DNA of 64,000 nucleotides from NCBI RefSeq assembly GCF_015624505.1, contig NZ_CP061379.1:4650001-4714000 (forward strand), written 5' to 3'. The notes under the pieces are model-generated. The model saw only the letters and a program-made list of their open reading frames with translations, made no database searches and was not told the origin of the DNA. The DNA is from Bradyrhizobium commune (GTDB lineage Bacteria; Pseudomonadota; Alphaproteobacteria; Rhizobiales; Xanthobacteraceae). Position 1 is the stretch's first letter, and every line of letters begins with the position of its first letter. Made by a program: the position numbers and the translations under genes. Positions 52,642-61,609 of this stretch are shown here, piece after piece.

Positions 52642-54051
52642 ATGAGTGACTACAATCTTCTCATCGACGGCAAGCTGGTGCCCGGCGACCAGACCATGCC
52701 GGTTCTCAATCCCGCGACCGAAGAGGTGCTGGCGCAGTGTCCGCGCGCCTCGAAGTCGCAGCTCGACGCGGCCGTTGCCGCGGCGAAGGCCGCCTATCCC
52801 GCCTGGGCCGCAACGCCGATGGAAGAGCGCCGCAAGGTCGTGATCGGGATGGCCGACGTGATCGAGGCCAATTCGGGCGACCTCGCCCGCATCCTCACCG
52901 CCGAGCAAGGCAAGCCGCTGGCGGATGCCACCGGCGAAGTGCTCGGCATGGCCGCTTTCTTCCGCTATCTCGGCTCGCTCGAATTGCCGATGAAGGTGAT
53001 CGAGAACTCCGGCGACCGCAAGGTCGAGGCCTATCGCCGCCCGCTCGGCGTCGTCGGCGCCATCATTCCCTGGAACTATCCGCTGCTGATCCTCAGCTTC
53101 AAGCTGCCGTCGGCGCTGCTCGCCGGCAACACGCTGGTGGTCAAGCCCGCCCCGACCACGCCGCTCGCCACGCTGCGCTTCGCCGAACTGATCAAGGACG
53201 TGGTGCCGAAGGGCGTGCTCAACTTCATCACCGACGCCAACGATCTCGGCGGCGAGATGACCAAGCATCCCGACATCCGCAAGATCTCCTTCACGGGCTC
53301 GACGGCCACGGGACAAAAGGTGATGGCGAGCGCGGCGCAAACGCTCAAGCGCATCACGCTCGAGCTCGGTGGCAACGATGCCGGCATCGTGCTCGACGAC
53401 GTCGACCCGAAGAAGGTCGCGCCCGGCATCTTCGAGGGCGCGTTCCAGAACTCCGGCCAGGTCTGCCTCGCCATCAAGCGGCTCTATGTGCACGAATCCG
53501 TCTATGACGAGCTCTGCAACGAGCTGGTCGCGATCGCCAGGAACACGGTGGTGGACGATGGCTCCAAGCAGGGCACCAAGCTCGGGCCGTTGCAGAACAA
53601 GATGCAGTACGAGAAGGTCAAGGCGTTCCTCGAGGACGCCCACAAGAACGGCAAGGTGGTTGCCGGCGGTTCCGCGATGGACCGCCCCGGCTATTTCATC
53701 GAGCCGACCATCGTGCGCGATATCCAGGAAGGCTCGAAACTGGTCGATGAGGAGCAGTTCGGGCCGGTGCTGCCGCTGATCAAATATTCCGACAAGGATG
53801 ACGTGATCCGCCGCGCCAACGCCACGACCTACGGCCTCGGCGCCTCGGTGTGGTCATCCGACATCAAGCGCGCCCACGAAGTGGCAACCAAGCTCGAGTC
53901 CGGTACGGTCTGGATCAACAAGCATCTCGACATGGCACCGCACATCCCGTTCGGCGGCGCCAAGCAGTCGGGCATCGGCACCGAATTCGCCGAGGAAGGC
54001 CTCGCCGAATTCACCCAGCTCCAGATCATCAACGGCCCGCCGGCGGCCTGA
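52642..54051 (+). CDS. Aldehyde dehydrogenase (second copy)
   Basis: A 469-residue aldehyde dehydrogenase with IIPWNYPLLILSFKLPSAL, FTGSTATGQKV, LELGGNDAGI (catalytic Glu) and FQNSGQVCLAIKR (catalytic Cys). AAGGGAG precedes the ATG. It is shorter and clearly different from the copy at 48951, so it probably has another substrate. A ModE-like box lies just upstream and a hairpin follows the stop. In some bacteria such enzymes oxidise aldehydes made by molybdenum- or PQQ-dependent dehydrogenases; no such link is visible in this window. Confidence 0.9.
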   Translation: MSDYNLLIDGKLVPGDQTMPVLNPATEEVLAQCPRASKSQLDAAVAAAKAAYPAWAATPMEERRKVVIGMADVIEANSGDLARILTAEQGKPLADATGEVLGMAAFFRYLGSLELPMKVIENSGDRKVEAYRRPLGVVGAIIPWNYPLLILSFKLPSALLAGNTLVVKPAPTTPLATLRFAELIKDVVPKGVLNFITDANDLGGEMTKHPDIRKISFTGSTATGQKVMASAAQTLKRITLELGGNDAGIVLDDVDPKKVAPGIFEGAFQNSGQVCLAIKRLYVHESVYDELCNELVAIARNTVVDDGSKQGTKLGPLQNKMQYEKVKAFLEDAHKNGKVVAGGSAMDRPGYFIEPTIVRDIQEGSKLVDEEQFGPVLPLIKYSDKDDVIRRANATTYGLGASVWSSDIKRAHEVATKLESGTVWINKHLDMAPHIPFGGAKQSGIGTEFAEEGLAEFTQLQIINGPPAA

Positions 54052-54060
54052 TCCAAAATC

Positions 54061-54098
54061 CGGGGTCGCCGCAAAATCGCCGCGGCCCCGCTCTCTTT
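54061..54098 (+). terminator. Probable terminator after the second aldehyde dehydrogenase
   Basis: CGGGGTCGCCGC (54061-54072) and GCCGCGGCCCCG (54079-54090) form a mostly paired stem with an AAAATC loop, followed by CTCTCTTT. It starts 10 bp after the stop codon. The stem has mismatches and the T run is short. Confidence 0.5.
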
Positions 54099-54119
54099 GC
54101 AACGAAGCAGGGGCGAACC

Positions 54120-54374
54120 ATGTTCGATGCGCAATGCGATCTCGCTGCCCTCGTCTACGAGCCGCATCGGGATCCCGATGCCGTCCTGCGCAACTTCGCG
54201 GCGGATCTGAATGTGCACGGCTTTCGCGTCGTCGGCATGGTGCAGGCCGGCCAAGCGGCATGTGCGTCAAGCTCCGCTGCGATCGTGATGCGCTGGAAAC
54301 GTGGTGGCAGGGCGTCACGGCCGGAGACCCGCAACCCGAGATCGGATCACATCCGACGGTCTGCGAAATTCTGA
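54120..54374 (+). pseudogene. Truncated DUF2478 gene
   Basis: The first 45 residues (from DLAALVYEPHRDPDAVL to FRVVGMVQAGQ) match the start of DUF2478 proteins, which are normally about 160-180 residues long. After that, the sequence turns into an arginine-rich tail without family features and stops at codon 85, which suggests a deletion or frameshift. A different frame ending at 54379 looks more protein-like at its end (CVKLRCDRDALETWW). Family members often sit next to molybdate genes, consistent with the ModE-type regulators here. Confidence 0.5.
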
Positions 54375-54383
54375 AATAGGCGG

Positions 54384-54965
54384 TCAGATGACCGGCTCGT
54401 CCTTCAGCGCCGCAATCACCTGCTCGCCCGGCGCGGTCAGGCGATAGGTCACCAGCGGCCGGCTCGACGGCGGCTTGCGGTCGATCTCGACGATGTAGCC
54501 GCGCACCATCAGCGCTTCAAAACTGCCGTAGTAGCCGTACATGCTGATCTGGTTCTGCTTGAGCACCTTGAATTCGCGCAGCAGACGGATCTCGTTGCCA
54601 GAGAGCAGCGAACGGCGGACGCGCTGAACGAAGCTCGCACGCTGCTCGAACCAGGCTTGGTCGGGCAATTCGCGCGCGGCAGGCAGCGCATCGCGTTCGC
54701 AGGGGCGCGCCTCGGCCGCTGTGGCGTCGACGATGGCCGCGGGCAGCGCCGGCATGCTGCTGCCGACCGCTTCCTTGGCAACGTCGAGCAATGCGATTGG
54801 CCAGCGCCGCTTGTTGTCGACCAAAACCGGCGGCGGCACGACATTGTCGCGCACCAATTGCTCGAAGCGGCCGGCGGTCACGCCGACATAGGCGGCCGCA
54901 CGACGGCGATCGACCAGACGGGCGCCCTGCGCGGGCTCAAGCTCGCAAGCAATATTGTCGTCCAC
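54384..54965 (-). CDS. Putative DNA-binding protein, function unknown
   Basis: A 193-residue soluble protein. The N-terminal RLVDRRRAAAYVGVTAGRFEQLV (core RRAAAYVGVTAGRFEQLV) resembles an excisionase/MerR-like helix-turn-helix that reads the start of a winged domain. The C-terminal half (VKRSLLSGNEIRLLREF-like region to the end) looks like a second winged helix (ISMYGYYGSFEALMVRGYIVE). No partner is obvious. The gene is divergent from the LysR gene, with 163 bp between, and converges on the DUF2478 remnant. A regulatory role is inferred from the fold only. Confidence 0.55.
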   Translation of the reverse strand: MDDNIACELEPAQGARLVDRRRAAAYVGVTAGRFEQLVRDNVVPPPVLVDNKRRWPIALLDVAKEAVGSSMPALPAAIVDATAAEARPCERDALPAARELPDQAWFEQRASFVQRVRRSLLSGNEIRLLREFKVLKQNQISMYGYYGSFEALMVRGYIVEIDRKPPSSRPLVTYRLTAPGEQVIAALKDEPVI

Positions 54966-55128
54966 CGCAAAAATCCCCTGCCCACATCGTTATGGGCGCG
55001 CTGCCGCGCGGGCCCGGCAGGCCCGTCAGCACATGACATTACGGTGAAAATAGCGCTCTCAAAAGGCAGAGAATTTCGTACAGCTTGCTGCCGTTTCGGC
55101 AGCGGCTATAGTTCGCCCCGGGGGTCTC

Positions 55129-56067
55129 ATGCGATTTCATTCACCGTCCATCCAGTACTTCCATGCCGTCCGCCGCGCCGGCTCGATCCGGGCTGCGGCA
55201 CGGGTCCTCAATGTCGCCTCGTCCGCCGTCAGCCGCCAAATTCTCAAGCTTGAACAAGAGGTTGGATCACCCTTATTCGAACGAACGGCGCGCGGCCTGA
55301 CGCTGACGACGGTCGGCGAGATGCTGGCCCGGCATGTCATGAACGTGCTCCAGGACCTCGACCGCTTCCGCTCGGACGTCGCATCCCTGTCCGGCGCCTG
55401 GCACGGCACCATCAGCATCGCCTGCATCGAGTCCCTCACGAAATCGGTGTTGCCGGACTTGATCGCCTCGCACCGCGGCCGGGCCCGGCGCGTCAGCTTC
55501 ACCACCGAGGTGATGGGATCCTCCGACGTGCTGGAAGCGCTGAGCCGCGGCGAGGCCGATATCGGCATTGCCATCGCGCTCAGGCATCCACCCGACCTGC
55601 GGCAGGTCGCGCTGAAGCGCTTTCGTCTAGGCGCGCTCGTTGCGCGCGAGCATCCGCTGGCACGCCGCAAGACGGTCACACTGCCGCAATGTCTCGCCTT
55701 CCCCGTCATTCACGCGCTGCCGGAGCTGTCGATCTATCATCTGCTCCAGCCCCTGATCGCGCAGCTGCCGGAGACGCCGGAACCCGCGATCCAGGCCAAC
55801 TCGATCGACCTGATGCGCGAGCTCGCCGCGCGCGGGGTCGGCGTCGCGTTCCAGACCCAGCTCGGCATCGGCCGTCTGTCGCGCGACAGCCAGCTCGTGT
55901 TCCTGCCGCTCGACAATGCTGGCAGTCCAGTGTGGTCCGACCTCGGCATCTATGTCCGCGCCGAGCGCACCCTGCCCGCCTTCACCGAGTCATTTCTCCA
56001 GGAGCTCGTGCGCGAGCTCGGCGAGCGCGAGCGGCGCGAGAACGCGGCCTACCCGCAGGTGGCATGA
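55129..56067 (+). CDS. LysR family transcriptional regulator
   Basis: A 312-residue LysR-type regulator with the HTH at the N-terminus (YFHAVRRAGSIRAAARVLNV, VSRQILKLEQEVGSPLFER) and an effector domain (about 95-300, with HGTISIACIESL and IQANSIDLMRELAARGVGV). The ATG at 55129 is close to the first helix, as is usual. The gene is divergent from an unknown DNA-binding protein and no metabolic gene follows within the operon, so its targets cannot be named. It is followed after 101 bp by an AraC-type regulator. Confidence 0.88.
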   Translation: MRFHSPSIQYFHAVRRAGSIRAAARVLNVASSAVSRQILKLEQEVGSPLFERTARGLTLTTVGEMLARHVMNVLQDLDRFRSDVASLSGAWHGTISIACIESLTKSVLPDLIASHRGRARRVSFTTEVMGSSDVLEALSRGEADIGIAIALRHPPDLRQVALKRFRLGALVAREHPLARRKTVTLPQCLAFPVIHALPELSIYHLLQPLIAQLPETPEPAIQANSIDLMRELAARGVGVAFQTQLGIGRLSRDSQLVFLPLDNAGSPVWSDLGIYVRAERTLPAFTESFLQELVRELGERERRENAAYPQVA

Positions 56068-56168
56068 TCAGGCGCCGCCGTAGTTTCCCGGAATTGGGCC
56101 GATGCATGGTCGTCTGATACCTATCGCCGATTCAGACCATTCACCTCTGACACCGCCAGGATCCCGAA

Positions 56169-57116
56169 ATGCCGGTACGTCGGCTGAAACCTTCGCGAAT
56201 CCTCGGCATCGAGCGCTTCTCGGATTTCGGCGAGTTTCGCGCCAACGAGGTGCTCGGCCTCGGCACCTCGACGCCGCTTCGACCGCGCGAATTCTCTCTG
56301 ACCCGTGCCATCCTGCCGCTCCAGGACGGGCTGTTCGTGCTCCAGCGCTCTTTCGCGCGGCGCCTCGACGTCGATATCGGCACCGATCGTGGCATCGGCC
56401 TCGTCGTCCCGTTCACCTATCATTCCACCACCAACGGCCGCGAGATCGACAGCTCGACGGTGAACGTCGTCCGCGGCAGGGTTCCGATCAAGTGCGTCGA
56501 GGACCACCCCAACACCTACCTGATGATGCGGTTCAACTCGGATATGCGCCATCGCGGCTGGGCCGATTACGACAGCGGGCTCGGCTTCTTCCGTTCGCAT
56601 GAGGCGCCCATGACGCGCCTGCGCGCCGTGATCCTGAACATGTTTTGCCTGGCTTCCGAACTCAACGATCCCAGGCAGTTCGATGCGCTCAGCCGGCCGA
56701 TCGAGGAGACGCTGCTCGCCTGCCTCGACGACACCCTGGTGCCGGTGGACGGGCTCGCCGCGCGACGCGGATCGTTCGACAAGCATCGCAAGCTGGTCGC
56801 GCGGCTCGACGAAGTGGCGGCAACCTTCGGCAGCCGCCCGCTCTACAGCGAAGACCTGGCCGCCACGCTCGGCGTCTCCGTGCGCACGCTCCAGACCGCG
56901 ACGAACGCCGTGCACGGCATGAGCCTGCACCACTATCTGCGGCTCAAGCGTCTCTGGGCGACCCGCATCCAGCTCATGACCGGAAGCGCCGGCGTCAGCG
57001 TGAAGGCCGCAGCGCTGGGCAACGGCTTCTGGCACCTCGGCGATTTTTCGCGCGGCTACAGGCTGGCATTTGGCGAGACGCCGTCGGAGACGCTGGCTCG
57101 GGGCCGCCGTTTCTGA
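56169..57116 (+). CDS. AraC family transcriptional regulator
   Basis: A 315-residue regulator with a beta-rich N-terminal sensor domain and a C-terminal AraC HTH pair (about 215-312: LYSEDLAATLGVSVRTLQTA and VKAAALGNGFWHLGDFSRGY). YRLAFGETPSETLA is the classic AraC end signature. The ligand is unknown; the length and style are like AraC-binding-like-domain (AraC_binding_2) proteins. It follows the LysR gene but with enough space for its own promoter. Two regulators in a row without structural genes suggest that their targets lie elsewhere. Confidence 0.88.
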   Translation: MPVRRLKPSRILGIERFSDFGEFRANEVLGLGTSTPLRPREFSLTRAILPLQDGLFVLQRSFARRLDVDIGTDRGIGLVVPFTYHSTTNGREIDSSTVNVVRGRVPIKCVEDHPNTYLMMRFNSDMRHRGWADYDSGLGFFRSHEAPMTRLRAVILNMFCLASELNDPRQFDALSRPIEETLLACLDDTLVPVDGLAARRGSFDKHRKLVARLDEVAATFGSRPLYSEDLAATLGVSVRTLQTATNAVHGMSLHHYLRLKRLWATRIQLMTGSAGVSVKAAALGNGFWHLGDFSRGYRLAFGETPSETLARGRRF

Positions 57117-57135
57117 CCTCAATCCATCGCGCGCG

Positions 57136-57720
57136 TCAGCCGTGCCCGTTCTCCTTGCGGTGCGCATTGTCGGCGAGACGATCGACCCAGGCGATGCCGA
57201 TCGCCGAGATGATGAAGGTCAGGTGGATCAGGACCTGCCACATCACGCCGGTCTCGGTGAAATTGCTGCGTGTGGTGCCGAGATTGCCGGCTTCGATGAA
57301 GGTCCGCAGCAGCGAGATCGAGGAGATGCCGACGATCGCCATCGCGAGCTTGATCTTGAGCACGCTGGCGTTGACGTGGCTCAGCCATTCCGGCTCGTCG
57401 GGATGGCCGCGCAAATTCAGGCGCGAAACGAAGGTCTCATAGCCGCCGACGATCACCATCACCAGGAGGTTCGAGATCATGACGACGTCGATCAGCCCGA
57501 GCACGATCAGCATGATCTGCTGCTCGCTCGCGTCAAACGAGTGCGCAACCAGGTGCCAGAGCTCCTTGAGGAACAACAGCACATAGACGGCCTGCGCGAC
57601 GATGAGGCCGACATAGAGCGGCAATTGCAGCCAGCGCGAGCCGAAGATCAGCTGGGCGAACGGGCCGATTTGCGGCCGCGGCGCGCAGAGCGCCGAAGGT
57701 GCTTTGGGTTCGGACGTCAT
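57136..57720 (-). CDS. UPF0114 (YqhA-like) membrane protein
   Basis: A 194-residue protein with three or four membrane helices. LYVGLIVAQAVYVLLFLKEL and IDVVMISNLLVMVIVGGYETFVS are typical of the UPF0114/YqhA family, whose function is unproven. NASVLKIKLAMAIVGISSISLL follows. It is the last gene of a minus-strand cassette (TerB-like, PGPGW-like, TerC, UPF0114), 48 bp after terC. In other bacteria YqhA proteins lie near stress genes, and here the context is the Ter stress-response set. Confidence 0.85.
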   Translation of the reverse strand: MTSEPKAPSALCAPRPQIGPFAQLIFGSRWLQLPLYVGLIVAQAVYVLLFLKELWHLVAHSFDASEQQIMLIVLGLIDVVMISNLLVMVIVGGYETFVSRLNLRGHPDEPEWLSHVNASVLKIKLAMAIVGISSISLLRTFIEAGNLGTTRSNFTETGVMWQVLIHLTFIISAIGIAWVDRLADNAHRKENGHG

Positions 57721-57768
57721 TGATTACTCCGGATTGCGGGTAACAGAGCTTGCCTCAGAGATCTGGCT

Positions 57769-58407
57769 TCAGAGACTTGCAATGACCGGCGCGAGCGCGA
57801 GCGAGCCGCGATAGATCATCTCGAAGGCGACGTAGACGATGATGGCGAGACCGACATAGGCGATCCAGCGTTGCCTCTGGAGCACGCGGCCGAGCAGATC
57901 GGCGGCAACGCCCATCAGCGCGACCGACAGCAAGAGGCCGAAGGCAAGGATGTAGGGATGCTCGCGCGCGGCACCTGCGACGGCGAGCACGTTGTCGAGC
58001 GACATCGAGACGTCGGCCGCAACGATCTGCGCCGCCGCCTGGCCAAAGGTCTTGCGCTGCGCCGATGCGCGGCTCGCGCCGCCGCCATGGCTGAACGCAA
58101 GCTCGCCCGCATGCGCGGCCTGTTCGCGCAGCTCGCGCCACATCTTCCAGCACACCCACAGCAGCAGCACGCCGCCGGCAAGCAGCAGGCCGATCACCTG
58201 GAGCAGCTGGGTCGCGACGCCGGCGAAGGCGATACGCAGCACGGTCGCCGCGACGATGCCGACAACAATGGCGCGGCGGCGCTGCTCGGCCGGCAGGCCA
58301 GCGGCGGCAAGACCGATGACGACGGCATTGTCACCGGCGAGCACGAGGTCGATCAGAACCACCTGGGCGAGCGCAGTCAGCGCCTCGGCGGTGATGAATT
58401 CGGTCAT
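57769..58407 (-). CDS. TerC family integral membrane protein
   Basis: A 212-residue membrane protein with about seven helices. The N-terminal VVLIDLVLAGDNAVVIGLAA carries the TerC signature with a membrane Asp-Asn pair, and the second half contains VAADVSMSLDNVLAVAGAA, the internal repeat. TerC/YjbE/Alx proteins act in metal (manganese) efflux or stress response. A His-rich cytosolic loop separates the halves. Overlaps the preceding gene by 4 bp, so translation is coupled. Confidence 0.9.
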   Translation of the reverse strand: MTEFITAEALTALAQVVLIDLVLAGDNAVVIGLAAAGLPAEQRRRAIVVGIVAATVLRIAFAGVATQLLQVIGLLLAGGVLLLWVCWKMWRELREQAAHAGELAFSHGGGASRASAQRKTFGQAAAQIVAADVSMSLDNVLAVAGAAREHPYILAFGLLLSVALMGVAADLLGRVLQRQRWIAYVGLAIIVYVAFEMIYRGSLALAPVIASL

Positions 58408-58772
58408 GATTGATCATTCTTCGGCGCGGCGGGATGGAGCCAATGCGGCTTGCGTCGCTCGATCCAGTCGAAGACTTTTGAGCGGGACGCACGCAGCGCC
58501 GTCACGTCCTCGGCGAGCAGCGCGAGGCCCAGCGGCAGCATCCAGATGCCGAGCACCGGCAGGAAGGACAGCACGCCGCCGACGACGAGCAGCGCGCCCG
58601 AGGGAATCCGGACCCAGCGGCTGGAGGGTTGCAGGAGGTAATCGACGGTGCCGGCAAGGCGCGGCGGCAGCCGATGAACGAGCGCGGCGAGGCGCGGGTC
58701 GCCGCCGGCAGGCTTGCCGGCGGTGCCCTCGGATCCCGTCCCGTGCCCGTCCGAGGCTGCGCTCATGCTCAC
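58404..58772 (-). CDS. Small membrane protein, PGPGW-like
   Basis: A 122-residue protein with a disordered N-terminus and one to two hydrophobic segments (IPSGALLVVGGVLSFLPVLG and MLPLGLALLAEDV). The VVGGxLSFLPVLGxWMLPLGL pattern recalls the PGPGW (putative transmembrane) family. It overlaps the TerB-like gene upstream and terC downstream by 4 bp each (ATGA type), a tight three-gene unit. Its role is unknown, but it is clearly part of the cassette. Confidence 0.7.
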   Translation of the reverse strand: MSMSAASDGHGTGSEGTAGKPAGGDPRLAALVHRLPPRLAGTVDYLLQPSSRWVRIPSGALLVVGGVLSFLPVLGIWMLPLGLALLAEDVTALRASRSKVFDWIERRKPHWLHPAAPKNDQS

Positions 58773-59227
58773 TCCTCGGAGGCAGCGCGCGCAGCTGCGC
58801 CGACCGGCTTCGCGCGCGGCAGCACCAGTGTCAGCAGGCGCAGCAGCTTGATCGCCTGCACTTCATGCGGATGCACGTCCTCGTCGGCGGCCGCGACGCG
58901 CTCCGACAGCTCCATCAGATGTGAGGAGAGCGAGAGGTTCGCGACCGGCCGCAACGTGTCGATCACGACATTGGCGAAGTCGGGCTCCTCGAGCCGCTCG
59001 GCAAGCTCGTCGAACATCGCAAACAACCGCTCGTCCGGAATGTGCGGCGCCAGCTGGCGGTCCCTGATGAAGCGGATCACCTCGTCGCGCTCGACCGGCG
59101 AGACGCGCCGGTCGGCGACGGCAACGAGTGCGCCCGCAATCACCAGCGCCACCGCAGCCTGCTCGTTGAGGCTGGACGGTTCGGTGATCTCGATTTCCAT
59201 CGGGTTTGAGTATTTGGCGTCAGACAT
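58769..59227 (-). CDS. TerB family tellurite resistance-type protein
   Basis: A 152-residue helical soluble protein. ALVAVADRRVSPVERDEVIRF and ERVAAADEDVHPHEVQAIKLL show the paired acidic TerB motifs (D-x-x-x-x-x-x-E) that bind metal. TerB proteins are thought to work with TerC at the membrane in metal or oxidative stress. First gene of the cassette, with its stop overlapping the next start. About 290 bp upstream are free of genes and should hold the promoter, but I see no clear motif there. Confidence 0.85.
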   Translation of the reverse strand: MSDAKYSNPMEIEITEPSSLNEQAAVALVIAGALVAVADRRVSPVERDEVIRFIRDRQLAPHIPDERLFAMFDELAERLEEPDFANVVIDTLRPVANLSLSSHLMELSERVAAADEDVHPHEVQAIKLLRLLTLVLPRAKPVGAAARAASEE

Positions 59228-59518
59228 CGTTGCTCCTCAAGCTTGGGAATTGGCCGCACGAGGCTTGCGATGGGGACGATTTGGTCGGAGGAAACAGAGA
59301 AGGCCCGACGATCGGCCGATCCATCGCATTCGCGCGGGACAGGTCATCCGACATCGCGAGGTTTGACCGACATTGTCGGCGTCCTCGCCAGAGGGGCCCG
59401 GATTCTTGTTCTCCTCAAAAATAACGGCAGGATTGGCGGATTCAAGGCGATAAGACTGCGACCAGCCGCCGCATCGGTTCCAAGTTGCCAATGCGGCCGT
59501 GGGTTTGCTTGCGGCGAT

Positions 59519-59899
59519 CTACCCCAACCGCTCGACGAGATGCGCGCGCGAGGGACCGGGCTCAAACCGGTCGCCGAAATATTGCGTTTCGTGGGCGACC
59601 AGCCCGTCGCAAAATTCCATGATGCTCACAACGTAGGACGGCACACCGTCGTAGGTCAGGACGAACTCGCTGACCCAGAGATCGCCGCCACCTAAGATGC
59701 GCCGGATCGTGAAGCGCTTCTTGTTCGGCTGCACGGAACGGCTTTCCTGAATGTTTCGCCGGCCATGAATCCGCTCGCCCGATTGCGGATAATCGAGCAC
59801 GGCGTCGTCGCGATAGATGTCGTGCTCGGCCTCGAAATCATCCGCGTCCGACGCCTGCCAATGGCGCTGCAGCGCCGCGCGCTTGGCTTGATCGTCCAT
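59519..59899 (-). CDS. Nuclear transport factor 2-like (SnoaL) family protein
   Basis: A 126-residue NTF2-fold protein: ALQRHWQASDADDFEAEHDIY, VLDYPQSGERIHGRRNI and YVVSIMEFCDGLVAHETQYF are typical of SnoaL-like proteins, which are small isomerases, hydrolases or dimeric binding proteins of unknown role. The ATG at 59899 is taken because homology begins there, not at 59935. It is divergent from the YbdK-like ligase with 224 bp between them. No substrate can be inferred. Confidence 0.83.
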   Translation of the reverse strand: MDDQAKRAALQRHWQASDADDFEAEHDIYRDDAVLDYPQSGERIHGRRNIQESRSVQPNKKRFTIRRILGGGDLWVSEFVLTYDGVPSYVVSIMEFCDGLVAHETQYFGDRFEPGPSRAHLVERLG

Positions 59900-60123
59900 C
59901 TCGATCTCCGATCTCGGTTGCGCCGATTCTAGCACCGAAGCTCGTCCTGGTCGCGCTTGCCGAAACCATGATGCATCTCACGACACATTTCGGGCAGGAT
60001 CGCGCGCGTCCGAACGCGCAAAATTGTTCCGTTCGCGCCGGCAATTTCCAGTGCAGCAGACGCGGAACCCGCCCCCGTCAACCGGATTAATGCCGGCAGG
60101 CATTAGCTTTGGCCGGGTGGCAT

Positions 60124-61353
60124 ATGACATTCGCATCGGACGTTTTGAAACAGCTGCGACTGGAGGCTTCCGACGACAAGCAGCATCTCGTCATTCGCTC
60201 GGCCGGCGGACGCGGCCAGGCGACGGACTATTCCTTCGGCATCGAGGAGGAATATTTTCTGGCCGATCGCCGCACCTTGGAGGTCGCGATCGAAACGCCG
60301 AACGCTTTGTTCGAATCGGCGAACTGGTCGACCGGCGGCCAGGCCACGCGCGAGATGCTGCAATCCCAGCTCGAGGTTGCCACCAACGTCCATGTCGACG
60401 TCAACGATGCGCGCGAGGAGCTGCGCTTCCTCCGCCGCGAGGTCGCCAACGTCGCCGCGCAATATGGCTTCGTCATCATGGCCTGCGGCACGCACCCGAC
60501 CGCGGTTTGGCGCATGTCGCAGCCGAGTCCGAAGCCGCGCTACGAAGAGATGATCGAGGACCTCCGCAGCATCGGCCACCGCAACATGATGTGCGGCATG
60601 CATGTGCATGTTCAACTGCCCGATTCCGAGACGCGCGTGGCGGTGATGCGGGCGATGCTGCCGCATCTGCCGCTGTTCATCGCACTGTCGGCGTCATCGC
60701 CGTTCTGGAATTCGCACAAGACGGGATTGAAGGGCTACCGGCTGGCAGCCTATTCTGAGCTGCCGCGCACCGGCCTGCCCGAACTGTTCGAGAGCAAGCG
60801 TGACTACGACGCCTATGTCGGCGCGTTGCAGCGCTCCGGCGTGATCCCCGACGAGAGCCACATCTGGTGGGCGATGCGGCTGTCGATGAAGCACCCGACA
60901 CTCGAGCTCCGCGCGCCCGACACCTGCACCTTCGTCGACGACGCCATCGCCATCGCCTCGCTCTACCGCTGCCTGACGCGGCGCCTCTATCAGAGGCCGC
61001 ATCTGTCGAAGGAGGTCACCGCAGTCGAACGCGCGATTGCGGTGGAGAACAAATGGCGCGCCCAGCGCTACGGCACCGATTGCATCTTTGCTTCACAAGA
61101 CGGGCCGGTGACGATCGCGGAGCAGCTGTCGCGAATCATCGACGATATCGCCGACGATGCCACTGCGCTGGACTGCACCACCGAGGTCGAGCACTGCCGC
61201 ACGATCGTGGCGCGCGGAAGCTCGGCCGAATTCCAGCTGCTCGCCTATCGCGAGAGCGGAGACGACATCGCGGCCGCGTCGCGATGGATCGCGGCCTCGA
61301 CGCTATCCGAGACGCGCGCAGACGCGGGACGCCACGCGCAGGCGACGTCGTAG
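60124..61353 (+). CDS. YbdK-like carboxylate-amine ligase (GCS2 family)
   Basis: A 409-residue ligase of the glutamate-cysteine ligase 2 family. SFGIEEEYFLAD (about 37-48) supplies the metal-binding Glu residues, MMCGMHVHVQLPD the second site, and THPTAVWRMSQ the family-specific loop. Relatives in E. coli (YbdK) have weak glutamate-cysteine ligase activity, so the natural substrate may be another amine. The ATG at 60124 is chosen over TTG at 60109. A 60-residue zinc-ribbon-like protein follows 63 bp downstream. Confidence 0.9.
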   Translation: MTFASDVLKQLRLEASDDKQHLVIRSAGGRGQATDYSFGIEEEYFLADRRTLEVAIETPNALFESANWSTGGQATREMLQSQLEVATNVHVDVNDAREELRFLRREVANVAAQYGFVIMACGTHPTAVWRMSQPSPKPRYEEMIEDLRSIGHRNMMCGMHVHVQLPDSETRVAVMRAMLPHLPLFIALSASSPFWNSHKTGLKGYRLAAYSELPRTGLPELFESKRDYDAYVGALQRSGVIPDESHIWWAMRLSMKHPTLELRAPDTCTFVDDAIAIASLYRCLTRRLYQRPHLSKEVTAVERAIAVENKWRAQRYGTDCIFASQDGPVTIAEQLSRIIDDIADDATALDCTTEVEHCRTIVARGSSAEFQLLAYRESGDDIAAASRWIAASTLSETRADAGRHAQATS

Positions 61354-61416
61354 CGCCCGCGCAAGCTTCTCCGACGAAAACCTCATCCCTGAACCTGCTA
61401 CGTCACAGAGGAATGC

Positions 61417-61599
61417 ATGACTGACATCACCTGGTGCGCCGGTTGCGGCCACAGCCTGGTCCCGATCCTGCCCGAGAAGGGCCACGCGCCGAGCTGCTTC
61501 TGGTGCGAAGGCGTCGACGCGCAGACCATGGAGATGGCGAAGTGGGCGGATAGCCCGGCCGGCAAGCCGGACTTGTCCGCACCTCAGGCTTTTGATTGA
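61417..61599 (+). CDS. Small CxxC zinc-ribbon-like protein
   Basis: A 60-residue protein with TWCAGCGHSLVP and APSCFWCEGVD, four cysteines in two CxxC pairs, forming a likely zinc ribbon. GAGGA precedes the ATG. It directly follows the YbdK-like ligase gene on the same strand, so it may be cotranscribed. No catalytic residues are evident; a binding or structural role is most likely. I know no name for this family. Confidence 0.6.
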   Translation: MTDITWCAGCGHSLVPILPEKGHAPSCFWCEGVDAQTMEMAKWADSPAGKPDLSAPQAFD

Positions 61600-61609
61600 G
61601 CTCTCCGCG

